Assembly (NCBI RefSeq): GCF_000739815.1
Contig: NZ_BBJJ01000032.1
Span: 19,031-83,030 of the forward strand
Source of the DNA: Paraburkholderia mimosarum LMG 23256 = NBRC 106338
GTDB lineage: Bacteria > Pseudomonadota > Gammaproteobacteria > Burkholderiales > Burkholderiaceae
Direction: 5' to 3'
Length of the DNA: 64,000 bases
Below the pieces are notes generated by a model. It saw only the letters and a program-made list of their open reading frames with translations. It had not been told where the DNA came from and ran no database searches. Shown in pieces: positions 43,636 through 51,880 of the stretch. How positions within the stretch are numbered: the stretch's first letter is position 1; each line of letters begins with the position of its first letter. The position numbers and the translations under genes were made by a program.

Positions 43636-44937
43636 ATGTCCGCCGTTCCAGATCAATGCGTCTCGTTGCGCCTGCCGTCGCGTGTCACCGCTCGCGTGCT
43701 GCTCGTGTGCTGGCTCGCGATTCTGTTCGAGGGTTACGACGTTGGCGTGATGGGCGCGGTGCTGCCGGCGCTCGCCGAGTACAAAGCCTGGCATCTGAGC
43801 CCGGTCCAGTTGGGCGCGTTGGGCAGCTATGCATTGCTTGGGATGTTCTTCGGCGCTTTTCTGATCGGCACGCTGAGCGATCTGCTCGGCCGGCGTCGCA
43901 TGCTGCTCATGTGCGCGACACTGTTCTCGCTGACGATGCTGGGCGCAGCCTGGGCACCGACGCCGGGCTGGTTCGCGGTGTTCCCCTTCATCGGTGGGCT
44001 CGGGCTCGGCGGTGTGATTCCGGTGGCTGCCGCGTTGACGATCGAATACTCGGCGCCGCATCGCCGCAACTTCAACTATGGGCTGATGTATTCGGGCTAT
44101 TCGCTCGGTATTCTGTGCGCGGCCGCGGCGGCGATCCAGTTGCTGCCCGGGTTCGGCTGGCGCGGTGTGGTCGCGTGCGGGGCCGTGCCGCTCGTGCTGC
44201 TGTGGCCGATGGCGCGCGCGCTGCCTGAATCGATCGAGTATCTGGTAAGCCAGGGGCGTCATGGGCAGGCGGCCGAACTAGCGGCACGCCTGGGCGTCGA
44301 CGTGCCGGTCTTGCCGGCGCGTACTTCCGGCGCGGACTACGGCAACTGGCGCGGGGTACTGGGCGAAGTGTTCGCGCGACGCCATCTGCGTGCGACGCTG
44401 TGCTTCTGGACGGCGTTGTTCTGCGGCCTATTGCTGATCTACGGGCTCAATACGTGGCTGCCGACCATCATGCGCCGGAGCGGCTACGACCTTGGCTCAA
44501 GCCTGACGTTTCTGATCGTGTTCAGCTTCGCGTCGGCGCTCGGAGGGCTCCTGCTCGGCAAGGTCGCCGACCGCGCCGGTGTGCGCGCGACCGTTGGCGT
44601 GTTCTACCTGCTCGGCGCGCTCGCGGTGCTCGCGCTGATGTTCAGGCACGGTGTCGCGCTGAACTATCTGTTCGTCGCGCTGGCCGGAGTCGGCAGCATT
44701 TCGGCGTCGCTGATCCTGACGGGTCATCTGGCCGACTACTATCCTGGATCGGTGCGCGCCGCGGCCACCGGCTGGGCGCTGAGCTTTTCCCGGATCGGCG
44801 CGATGAGTGGACCGCTGCTCGGCGGCTACGTGGCGGCGAGCGGGCTCGGTGTCGGCTTCAATTTCGTCGTTTTTGCGCTGATCGGCCTGCTTGCAGCTGG
44901 CGCGGTCCTTCTTCTGCCAACGGCACACGCGGAATAA
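43636..44937 (+). CDS. MFS transporter, aromatic acid:H+ symporter (AAHS) type
   Basis: A 433-residue, 12-helix MFS protein. Helix 1 has LFEGYDVGVMGAVLPALAEY, close to the AAHS hallmark with an essential Asp, and the loop GTLSDLLGRRRMLL follows. AAHS members (PcaK, BenK, GenK) import benzoate, 4-hydroxybenzoate or gentisate. GAGGAG precedes the ATG at 43636. No aromatic-degradation enzyme is adjacent, so its substrate is open. The pair lysR-MFS sits between two partial copies of the dctM/methyltransferase junction. Confidence 0.87.
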   Translation: MSAVPDQCVSLRLPSRVTARVLLVCWLAILFEGYDVGVMGAVLPALAEYKAWHLSPVQLGALGSYALLGMFFGAFLIGTLSDLLGRRRMLLMCATLFSLTMLGAAWAPTPGWFAVFPFIGGLGLGGVIPVAAALTIEYSAPHRRNFNYGLMYSGYSLGILCAAAAAIQLLPGFGWRGVVACGAVPLVLLWPMARALPESIEYLVSQGRHGQAAELAARLGVDVPVLPARTSGADYGNWRGVLGEVFARRHLRATLCFWTALFCGLLLIYGLNTWLPTIMRRSGYDLGSSLTFLIVFSFASALGGLLLGKVADRAGVRATVGVFYLLGALAVLALMFRHGVALNYLFVALAGVGSISASLILTGHLADYYPGSVRAAATGWALSFSRIGAMSGPLLGGYVAASGLGVGFNFVVFALIGLLAAGAVLLLPTAHAE

Positions 44938-44945
44938 GCAGGTAT

Positions 44946-45107
44946 TTCGGCATCCATATCATCACGAGCGGCATCACGCGCATGGGCATTACCGACCTGA
45001 CGGTGGCCGTCTGGCCGTGGCTGCTGACGATGATCGCACTCCTTGTGATGGCTACGTATATGCCGCTCCTTTCGCTCTGGTTGCCCAGGGCGCTCGGCAT
45101 GATGTGA
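44946..45107 (+). pseudogene. Partial duplicate of the dctM 3' end
   Basis: The sequence encodes the last ~45 residues of a DctM protein (TSGITRMGITDLTVAVWPW, ending LWLPRALGMM), closely matching the end of the dctM gene at 40226-41509 at protein and DNA level with a handful of substitutions. The preceding FGIHI resembles FGIVI of DctM, joined by an internal deletion. There is no start codon or upstream domain, so this is a remnant. Confidence 0.8.
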
Positions 45108-45115
45108 GGATGGCC

Positions 45116-45217
45116 ATGAAACTCCACGACCCCGGTTGCGACACCGTTCGCGAGGAACTGGATGTGCTGCGCGAGGTTCCGTTTGTTTTCCGCAAGAGGG
45201 CGGACGGCGACCGATAG
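45116..45217 (+). pseudogene. Internally deleted duplicate of the methyltransferase gene
   Basis: A 33-codon frame whose first 21 codons (MKLHDPGCDTVREELDVLRE V) equal the segment just downstream of dctM at 41517-41575, and whose last 11 (FVFRKRADGDR) match the methyltransferase C-terminus NVFSKRVHGDR. The ~200 codons between are deleted in frame. The identity continues past the stop for about 10 bp (GACTGCT). This copy keeps the ancestral start lost from the full-length gene. Confidence 0.75.
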
Positions 45218-45399
45218 ACTGCTTCTTGAGATTGGCGGTTCGCCCGATAACTAGTATTCCGAATCAAATTCTCATCTTTAAAATTCTATCGGAATATTTT
45301 TAGAGTGCTCTATTTGTCTCGAAATAAACGTATGGAAGGTTTCGGGATGGATCGGTTTCATGACGTCGACGAAATCTTGCGTACTGGCCCAACTCCGTT

Positions 45400-45625
45400 T
45401 TTTTGAGATGAAGGAGGGGCGATTGCCTGTAACATCGGATCCGGTTCAGCGTGGCCGAATGGTTCAGGAACTTCATCTGGTAGTGCGCGCTATCTCAAGG
45501 CGAGCCTCTTTCAAAACCTTGTCGACTCGATCATCGAACACGATCGAACGGCGACCCTTCGCAGGAGACACCAGTTGATACGACAACACTGTAGCGTTGT
45601 GGCTTTTGAAGATGTACTCGCTCAT
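45400..45625 (-). pseudogene. IS200/IS605-like transposase (tnpA) remnant
   Basis: On the minus strand, ATG 45625 opens MSEYIFKSHNATVLSYQLVS, then PAKGRRSIVFDDRVDKVLKE, ending at a TGA at 45475-45473. This resembles the N-terminus of IS200-type TnpA proteins with FKSHN...YHLV.PAKYRR...VDKVLKEVCLEI. After the stop, a shifted frame continues with YQMKFL, like the family's YEIRFLE. The HUH motif and the Tyr are not recognisable. It is a frameshifted, truncated remnant. Confidence 0.6.
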
Positions 45626-45636
45626 CTGCGCAACTC

Positions 45637-46284
45637 ATGACCGCGCAGCTGCTGGCAGGATACGCGCCGTTCATCGCTGCGATCGGCGTGATGATCGCGA
45701 TAGGTTTGCTGGAAGTCTTGACGTTATTGCTCGGCTTTAGCGCAAGTGAGCACGCAGGCAACATGCTGGTTCATCACTTCGATATCGATCATGGCGGCTG
45801 CGTGCAAACGGGCATTGCCGGACAGTTTCTCGGCTGGCTTCACGTGGGCCGCGTGCCATTTCTGGTTTTTATGGTGTTGCTGCTCACGGGCTTCTCGATT
45901 TCCGGCTTGATGCTGCAATCGGTCCTGCACTTGCTCTTTCATTTCATGCTGCCGCCATTCGTTGCGGCTATTTTCGCCTTTTCAATCGCGCTGTGTTTCG
46001 TCCGCAAAGTCGGCAAGCCGCTCGGCCGGTTTATGCCTCGGGAAGAAACAAGCGCGTTATCGGAAATCGATTTCATCGGCAGGCCGGTGCGTATCGTGAC
46101 CGGCGAGGCTACGCAAGGCAATCCGGCCGAAGCGCGTTTCGTCGATGAATTCGGCCAGGCGCACTACCTGCGAGTCGAGCCGGACGATGGTAGTCATTTT
46201 TTTGTACGTGGCCAAACGGTGTTGATCGTTGCGCGCGTTTCCGCGTCGCTGTATCGCGCGATCAAAAGTCCGCGTCATGAGTGA
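45637..46284 (+). CDS. yqiJ: YqiJ family inner-membrane protein
   Basis: A 215-residue protein. Three or four membrane helices lie in residues 8-130 (IAAIGVMIAIGLLEVLTLLLG, FLVFMVLLLTGFSISGLML, PPFVAAIFAFSIALCF). A C-terminal OB-fold-like beta domain follows from about 145 (IDFIGRPVRIVTGEATQG to VLIVARV). This is the NfeD-like architecture of E. coli YqiJ, which partners with the flotillin YqiK encoded 80 bp downstream. No clear Shine-Dalgarno was seen; the start codon lies just upstream of the IS-remnant start on the other strand. Confidence 0.85.
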   Translation: MTAQLLAGYAPFIAAIGVMIAIGLLEVLTLLLGFSASEHAGNMLVHHFDIDHGGCVQTGIAGQFLGWLHVGRVPFLVFMVLLLTGFSISGLMLQSVLHLLFHFMLPPFVAAIFAFSIALCFVRKVGKPLGRFMPREETSALSEIDFIGRPVRIVTGEATQGNPAEARFVDEFGQAHYLRVEPDDGSHFFVRGQTVLIVARVSASLYRAIKSPRHE

Positions 46285-46364
46285 CGTGGACTGCGCTGCG
46301 GCAAGCGTCATGACGTTGTACGTCTGCCATCGCAGGTTCTTTACTTTGGGAGTTTAAAAAGGCA

Positions 46365-48053
46365 ATGAATACGATTATGTTATGGGGAGCCGTCGGTTTT
46401 GCGGTGGTGCTGGCGCTGTGTCTGATCGGTCTGATTTTTTCGCGGCTCTATGTGCGCGCATCGGCCGAGCGGGGGTTCGTGCGAACTGGCCTCGGCGGTC
46501 AGCGTGTCATCATGAGCGGCGGCGCGATAGTGTTACCGGTATTCCATGAAGTCATTCCCATCAACATGAACACGCTGAAGCTCGAAGTGAGCCGCGCGTC
46601 GCGTGACAGCCTGATCACCAAAGACCGCATGCGTGTGGACGTCGTGGTGGCGTTCTTTGTGCGCGTCAAGCCCACGTCGGAAGGCGTTTCGACGGCCGCG
46701 CAAACGCTCGGCCAGCGCACGCTCGCGCCGGAGAATCTGCGTGCGCTGGTGGACGACAAGTTCGTCGATGCCCTGCGCTCGACGGCGGCGCAAATGACGA
46801 TGCAGGATCTCCAGGATGCGCGAGAAAAGTTCGTGCAAGGTGTGCAGAACACCGTGGCGGAAGACTTGACGAAGAATGGCCTGGAACTCGAAAGCGTGTC
46901 CCTCACTAACTTCAACCAGACATTGAAGGAGTTTTTCGATCCGAACAACGCATTCGATGCCGAAGGTCTCACGAAGCTCACGCAGGAAACGGAGCGTCGC
47001 CGCAAGGAGCGCAACGAAGTCGAGCAGGATACGGAAGTATCGGTGCGCGAGAAGAATCGTGACGCACTGGCGAAGCGGCTCGAAATCGAACAGCAGGAAG
47101 CCTTCATGAAGCTCGAGCAGGAGCAGCAGGTGAAGACGCGCACGGCGGAGCAAACCGCGCGCATCACCGCATTCGAGGCGCAACGTCATCAGGAGGCGGA
47201 GCAAAGCCGCATCGTCGCCGAGCGCCAGGTGCAGGAGTCGGAAATTGAGCGCGAGCAGGCGGTGCGATCGCGCAAGGTCGAAGCCGAGCGCGAAGTACGC
47301 GTGAAGGAGATCGATCAGTCGCGCGTGACGCAGATCGCAGAGCAGGAAAAGGCGATCATTATCGCGCAGAAATCGGAGGCGCAATCGCAGGCGCAGGCGC
47401 GTGCTAACGAGTCGCTGGCCGAGGCCGTGAAGGCCGAACAACTCGTCGAAACGACTCGCCGCACGGCCGAGGCGGATCGGGCCAAGCAGGTCGCGCTGAT
47501 CGAAGCCGCGCAGGAAGCGGAAACCAACGCGGTACACATCACAACGAAGGCGCGCGCCGAACGAGAGGCCGCGCAGATGCAGGCCACTGCGATCGTCGAA
47601 CTCGCGGAAGCGGAGCGCAAGAAGGGATTGGCGAACGCCGAGGCACAGCGCGCGCTGAACGACGCGATCAACACGCTGTCTTCGGATCAGACGAGCCTCA
47701 AGTTCAAGCTGGCCTTGCTCCAGGCACTGCCGGCGGTGATCCAGCAGACGGTCGAGCCAATGAAGGCGATTGAAGGCATCAAGATCATCCAGGTCGACGG
47801 CCTGAATCGTGGTGCCGTATCGATCGACGGTGTGTCAGGCACGGCAGGCAACAGCAATCTCGCCGAACAGGCCATGTCGGCGGCGCTCGCTTATCGCGCA
47901 CATGCACCGCTCGTCGATTCGCTGCTCAAGGAAATCGGTTTGAACGGCACGTCGTTGCAGTCGATGGTGGCGGGTGTCGTGCCGGCCGAGATGGCACAGG
48001 CTGTTCCAGCCGCGCATGAACCGCTTCCCGCGGGCGACGGCGTGGCACGTTGA
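46365..48053 (+). CDS. yqiK: Flotillin-like protein
   Basis: A 562-residue flotillin/SPFH protein. One membrane anchor is at about 5-27 (LWGAVGFAVVLALCLIGLIF). The SPFH/band-7 domain follows (ERGFVRTGLGGQRVIMSGGA, then NFNQTLKEFFDPNNAFDAEGL), and then a long Glu/Ala/Arg coiled coil (about 210-430). A C-terminal region with helical and Ala-rich parts completes it. Flotillins organise membrane microdomains; YqiK also affects membrane fluidity and motility in E. coli. It is cotranscribed with yqiJ. Confidence 0.9.
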   Translation: MNTIMLWGAVGFAVVLALCLIGLIFSRLYVRASAERGFVRTGLGGQRVIMSGGAIVLPVFHEVIPINMNTLKLEVSRASRDSLITKDRMRVDVVVAFFVRVKPTSEGVSTAAQTLGQRTLAPENLRALVDDKFVDALRSTAAQMTMQDLQDAREKFVQGVQNTVAEDLTKNGLELESVSLTNFNQTLKEFFDPNNAFDAEGLTKLTQETERRRKERNEVEQDTEVSVREKNRDALAKRLEIEQQEAFMKLEQEQQVKTRTAEQTARITAFEAQRHQEAEQSRIVAERQVQESEIEREQAVRSRKVEAEREVRVKEIDQSRVTQIAEQEKAIIIAQKSEAQSQAQARANESLAEAVKAEQLVETTRRTAEADRAKQVALIEAAQEAETNAVHITTKARAEREAAQMQATAIVELAEAERKKGLANAEAQRALNDAINTLSSDQTSLKFKLALLQALPAVIQQTVEPMKAIEGIKIIQVDGLNRGAVSIDGVSGTAGNSNLAEQAMSAALAYRAHAPLVDSLLKEIGLNGTSLQSMVAGVVPAEMAQAVPAAHEPLPAGDGVAR

Positions 48054-48056
48054 ACC

Positions 48057-48106
48057 GCGCTTGCGCCAGATGCGCCGCATCATGCTGTAGCGCATCGGCG
48101 CAAGCG
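48057..48106. terminator. Long stem-loop after yqiK
   Basis: CGCTTGCGCC-(A)-GATGCGC region pairs with GCGCATC-GGCGCAAGCG with a one-base bulge, giving a stem of about 16 bp. It lacks a T-run. It lies between the convergent ends of yqiK and the headless gene at 48165 and probably stabilises or ends transcripts. Confidence 0.5.
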
Positions 48107-48164
48107 TGGCGAATCCGCGAGAGTCGAGGGGCCTGTCCTGGAACGTGGCCATCTGATTGCACGG

Positions 48165-48575
48165 TCATTCCGTAACATAAACGTACGGACCAGGCGCCTT
48201 CGGCATAACGGTGAGCGCCTGCGGAACCAGATAGGCACCGTCGCGATAGCTGATTGAGACATCGCTTACCTCCCTCACGGTTTTCGTCTGCGGTCTGGAT
48301 GTTTGTCCGCGCCAACAGCTATCGGCGGCCTTACCGTAATCCACGTGCACTGACTTCCCGGTGAGCTTTAGCGTCGCAAATCCCGCGGGAGCAATAGAGC
48401 CAACCGCGATGGTGCGTTTCATCTCATACTGCTGGCCTGCCGTACATTCTCCGTCGATCGGCGCCCGATCCCAATTCGCTTCGGATACATCTGTCACGAG
48501 GTGCTCAAGAACCGGACGCACGCGCTGCCCCTCCACCAGATAGATCGTGTGTACGAATGGCCGTTTCGATATTTT
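48165..48575 (-). pseudogene. Headless hypothetical gene fused behind the Rieske oxygenase gene
   Basis: About 135 codons encode a plausible protein (RPFVHTIYLVEGQRVRPVLE, later GQQYEMKRTIAVGSIAPAGF and ending PKAPGPYVYVTE) without start codon or ribosome binding site. Upstream, this frame turns into the antisense-like shadow of the Rieske gene, so the real N-terminus is lost. The breakpoint is near 48555-48585. The composition is less GC-rich than most of the window. The family is not recognised. Confidence 0.55.
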
Positions 48576-49695
48576 GCTGAAACATGGCAAGTAGTCCCTC
48601 TTCGAGACCGAGCGTATGGACTGTGTTGCCCCCATAGACCAGGCCCGCCTGCACGCCCTCGGCCACCGCGAAATCCTCCTCATCAAACACGGTGTCGTTG
48701 GTGTACCGGAAGCGTTTCTCCAAGGCCTTCTGTCCCGCCCCGCCCTCGAACCGTTCAGGCCGGTAGAGCATCTCGTGGGTCCAGAGCGTTCGATCCGGGG
48801 CCTCGGGATAGAACAGGTTGATCGACACGTAGTCCGGGTGCATGATGAAGAAGGCGTGGGGAAAGAACGCGTAGTAGACCGAAGCGACCTCCAGGATGTC
48901 CCGCTTGGCACGCTCGCACTTCATCCGCTCGGAAAACTGGGTGCGTGCCGCCACCAGACGAATATGGGGTCCCACTTCATCATGGACGATAACGCCTTGC
49001 CGGAATGCCTGGGAGAGGGTGTCGCGATGCAGGTAGGGGACGTGATACCCCTCCAGATAGGTCTTGATGAGCAGCTTCCAGTTGGCCTGCTTGATGACAC
49101 GGGTTTTGCGGTACCGGGCGAGATCGTCGAGTTTAAAATGATCCAGATCGTCGCCCAGGGAACCCAGATAGCGATCCAGATCGATGTCCGCACCCGGCGT
49201 GGGGTGAATCCAGACGAGACCGGCACGTTCCACGACCGGGAGTTCGATCAGGGAGAACGCTCCCCGATCGAGGTCCGGGAAGTTGTAGGGCTTCGTGATC
49301 CCTTTGAGCCGTCCATCCAGCCCGTAGGACCAGCCATGAAACGGGCAGATGAAGGCCTTGAGGCAGGGTTCTCGACCGGAGACAAGGCGGGCGCCGCGAT
49401 GACGGCATAGGTTGAGGAAGGCACGCAATGGCCCCTCCTGGTCCCGGACGATCACATAGGGAAGCTTTGCCCAATCGCTCAGCAGGTAGCTTCCTGGCTC
49501 CTGGAGGCGCGATGCATGGCCCACCAGCATCGGGTAACACCGGAATACGCTGGTCATTTCCTGTCGCAGCACGTCCGGGTGGGTGTAGAGGTTGACGGGT
49601 ATGTGCTCAATCCGATCGAGCATGACCTGATCGCGTCCCTGCCGATGCTGGGCAAGCAGGGCATCGAGTGTCTGCCGCTGAATGTGGTGACGCAT
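48505..49695 (-). CDS. Aromatic-ring-hydroxylating dioxygenase, alpha subunit (Rieske)
   Basis: A 396-residue Rieske oxygenase large subunit. The [2Fe-2S] ligands are C97, H99, C117 and H120 (CRHRGARL ... CPFHGWSYG). The mononuclear iron site is NWKLLIKTYLEGYHVPYLH with H218 and H223. The last ~19 residues (TAIRTHDLSGGGAARASGS) are read from DNA that in another frame encodes the headless gene at 48165, so the natural C-terminus was probably replaced. Catalytic residues are intact. No beta subunit, ferredoxin or reductase gene is adjacent. The ATG at 49695 has GGGGAA upstream. Confidence 0.85.
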   Translation of the reverse strand: MRHHIQRQTLDALLAQHRQGRDQVMLDRIEHIPVNLYTHPDVLRQEMTSVFRCYPMLVGHASRLQEPGSYLLSDWAKLPYVIVRDQEGPLRAFLNLCRHRGARLVSGREPCLKAFICPFHGWSYGLDGRLKGITKPYNFPDLDRGAFSLIELPVVERAGLVWIHPTPGADIDLDRYLGSLGDDLDHFKLDDLARYRKTRVIKQANWKLLIKTYLEGYHVPYLHRDTLSQAFRQGVIVHDEVGPHIRLVAARTQFSERMKCERAKRDILEVASVYYAFFPHAFFIMHPDYVSINLFYPEAPDRTLWTHEMLYRPERFEGGAGQKALEKRFRYTNDTVFDEEDFAVAEGVQAGLVYGGNTVHTLGLEEGLLAMFQQNIETAIRTHDLSGGGAARASGS

Positions 49696-49721
49696 CGTCG
49701 TTCCCCTTCGGCCGAAACCCC

Positions 49722-50147
49722 TTAAGCTCGTTGCATGTCCTGGGCGGCCGGAACGACCGTTCCCTGGGCCAGGGCGCAGAGCTTTCGGGCTTGACCATCG
49801 ATGGCATAAATGTCGCACTGGCAGACCACCATGCGTTTTCCGGTGCTACGTGCTTGCGCTATCGCGACGAGGCGAGCACCTATCGCCGGTCGCATGTAGT
49901 TGATTTTGAATTCCGCCGTCAGAGCGTTTCCGCCCATAGCCAGACCTCCGGCAAAGGTGATGGCGTTGTCGGCGAGATAACTGATCACGCCGCCGTGGAC
50001 AAAACCATGCTGCTGTTTGTGGTGATCCCGTACCGTCAGCGCCAGTTCAGCGCTATCGCTGGAGGACGCCACCAATTCAGCACCGAGGAAGTGGCTGAAG
50101 GGCTGGGATTCGAAAATCCGGCGGGCAAATGCCTGCATATCGTCCAT
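49722..50147 (-). CDS. PaaI-like hotdog thioesterase
   Basis: A 141-residue single-hotdog protein. The motif HGFVHGGVISYLADNAITFAG contains the HGG signature with the catalytic Asp region of PaaI-type acyl-CoA thioesterases, and the strand EFKINYMRPAIGARLVAIAQ follows. It probably hydrolyses phenylacetyl-, aryl- or acyl-CoA esters. The ATG at 50147 has GAGGAG seven bases upstream. It precedes the Rieske gene on the same strand (26 bp gap), so the two probably form a unit, divergent from the TetR gene. Confidence 0.87.
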   Translation of the reverse strand: MDDMQAFARRIFESQPFSHFLGAELVASSSDSAELALTVRDHHKQQHGFVHGGVISYLADNAITFAGGLAMGGNALTAEFKINYMRPAIGARLVAIAQARSTGKRMVVCQCDIYAIDGQARKLCALAQGTVVPAAQDMQRA

Positions 50148-50266
50148 TGGCGATCTCCTCATCATCGGCGCCCTGTCACCCGCACGGCGTAGCAGGTTAG
50201 GTATGCAAAATGTCACATGCTATGGTAGTAGCTCCTGCTCGCTTTCATGTTCGGATTATTTGGCGA

Positions 50267-50941
50267 ATGAAGACCGGTCCCGCGATTCGCCCCAGCATGC
50301 GGAGGCGAAAGCCGCGACAGTCGCGTGCACATCAGACCTCCTGGGCGCTTCAGGAGGCGTTTGTTCGGCTTTTGATGGAAAACGACTATGAAGCCATCAC
50401 CATTCGTAACATTGTCGATCTGGCGGGCACCGGTCTGGGTAGCTTTTACGACTATTTTGCCAACAAGGACGATCTGGCGAGAGTCTGCGTCCATCTACGT
50501 ACCGAGGTGCTTTTGAAGACGCTGAAAGACGCGCCGGCCCTGGTGATCGACGCCGACGTGTCGCTCGAACGTGCCATCCAGGCGACGATCGATCGTCTGC
50601 TGACGGCGCACGCCGATCATCCAGCGCATTGGGGAGTGCATTATCTTTTGGAACGCCGATTCTCTGGCCTGTCGGCCTATGCACCGATGTACGAGCGCTT
50701 CGTGCTGGCATGGGAACGGATCCTTGAAGAGGCTCGGGCTGATCTGGCGGTGACGTCCAATGACGTCGCACGGACCTGTCAGACCATCGCCTATGGCCTG
50801 ATCGCGCATGCTCATATCCGTCATCTTTCCGACACTCGTCATCCTTTGGATCAAGAGAGCCTGCGTCGCTCATTGAATTTGGCGCTCCTTGGCTATCTGA
50901 ACAGCGTGAGCTGCGGGGCAAATAATTCCCATCGAAGGTGA
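50267..50941 (+). CDS. TetR family transcriptional regulator
   Basis: A protein of about 224 residues. The helix-turn-helix is ALQEAFVRLLMENDYEAITI then GTGLGSFYDYFANKDDLARV, the hallmark of TetR repressors. The C-terminal ligand domain ends in LNLALLGYLNSV. It is divergent from the thioesterase-oxygenase pair and probably represses it. The start is uncertain: ATG 50267 is used here, with ATGs at 50210 and 50297 in frame and no decisive Shine-Dalgarno. Confidence 0.82.
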   Translation: MKTGPAIRPSMRRRKPRQSRAHQTSWALQEAFVRLLMENDYEAITIRNIVDLAGTGLGSFYDYFANKDDLARVCVHLRTEVLLKTLKDAPALVIDADVSLERAIQATIDRLLTAHADHPAHWGVHYLLERRFSGLSAYAPMYERFVLAWERILEEARADLAVTSNDVARTCQTIAYGLIAHAHIRHLSDTRHPLDQESLRRSLNLALLGYLNSVSCGANNSHRR

Positions 50942-51219
50942 GCGCGCGCACACCTGGGGTCACTGAGGTGACCACGTCGACGCTATATCCAGGGGGATAG
51001 GGCGTTTGACAAGGCGGGCGATGACGCGAGCCGGACGGCGCGCGGTGTCGGTTCGTCTCTTTCCTCGGGCCGGAGCACGGATGTTAGTGACCCAACGGTG
51101 GCATCGGCTTGACCCGAGGGCGAGCCATCAAGTGGGCAGCGCTTCGCTGCAAGGTTGACACCGTTGGTCTCGCTTGCCGTGGGCCACATTATTTAAATAG
51201 GATTGCGAATATTAAGATA
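50942..51219. other. Gene-free region
   Basis: No convincing gene. A minus-strand frame (51189-51410) lacks a ribosome binding site and recognisable sequence. The right end turns AT-rich before the palindromes at 51220 and 51294. Confidence 0.45.
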
Positions 51220-51237
51220 TGACAGATTATTCTGTCA
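51220..51237. promoter_or_regulatory. Perfect 7-4-7 palindrome TGACAGA-N4-TCTGTCA
   Basis: The two 7-base arms are exact inverted repeats around TTAT. The site lies about 145 bp upstream of the fimbrial-like gene at 51383 in an AT-rich stretch and has the size of a dimeric repressor operator. Confidence 0.5.
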
Positions 51238-51293
51238 GAATCTGCTGAAAGTGTTGCTTCCTCATCGCTCCGTACGACGACGCACAAAAGTTG

Positions 51294-51309
51294 ATTGACG
51301 TCAGTCAAT
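51294..51309. promoter_or_regulatory. 6-4-6 inverted repeat ATTGAC-GTCA-GTCAAT
   Basis: Exact arms surround GTCA, about 75 bp upstream of the start at 51383. It shares the TGAC/GTCA core with the 7-4-7 palindrome at 51220, suggesting two sites for one regulator. Confidence 0.45.
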
Positions 51310-51382
51310 ATTTTCGATGACATGCCGTCAATAAGAGTACCGCAGTCAAGCGGTCCCGGGAACTTATCGATCGGAGGGTTCG

Positions 51383-51880
51383 ATGAAAACAAGGCATGGA
51401 AAGCAGGCATCGATGCGATACGCGCTGATGGGCGTTGCCGCGACGGCGACGTTGTGCATCAATGTAGCGGCATGGGCATGGTCCGATGGCGGGACGATTC
51501 GCTTTGTCGGCGCGGTCCTCGCGCCGACATTCGACATCGCGATGGGCAAGCGTCCTTCCGCTGCGCTGGCGACGATGGAGGGGCGTCAAGGCTACGACGC
51601 CGCCAATGGTGTCACCACGGTCGCCTATAGCAGTGCCCCGAACGCCGCGCCGCGTGCGGAAGTATCGGTTGTGGCTTCGAATGGTCCGGTTTCGGAGGCG
51701 GGCTCGGCCACGCGTCGCCGCATTCGGGTTGGCTTCACTGACGGATCCGGACGACGGGTTTCGCCAGATGCGGCGGGACGTTACCTCATTGGCGCCTCAG
51801 GCGGTGTACTCACGCTCGCGCAGAAGCTGTCGAAGGCCGAGCGCAACTCGTACGCCACCTTGGTAATGGACTATCGCTAA
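51383..51880 (+). CDS. Fimbrial-subunit-like exported protein
   Basis: A 165-residue protein with a signal peptide (basic MKTRHGKQASMR, hydrophobic core, cleavage near AWAW at 30-33). The mature start SDGGTIRFVGAVLAPTFDIA resembles the donor and first strands of type 1 fimbrial subunits, and the protein ends YATLVMDYR as such subunits often do. The usual fimbrial Cys pair is missing, and no chaperone or usher gene is adjacent. It may be an orphan subunit or an unrelated beta protein. GGAGGG precedes the ATG. Confidence 0.6.
   Translation: MKTRHGKQASMRYALMGVAATATLCINVAAWAWSDGGTIRFVGAVLAPTFDIAMGKRPSAALATMEGRQGYDAANGVTTVAYSSAPNAAPRAEVSVVASNGPVSEAGSATRRRIRVGFTDGSGRRVSPDAAGRYLIGASGGVLTLAQKLSKAERNSYATLVMDYR

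Noticed and set aside
51189..51410. A 73-codon minus-strand gene
   Set aside because: No ribosome binding site, crosses the two regulatory palindromes, and has no recognisable sequence.
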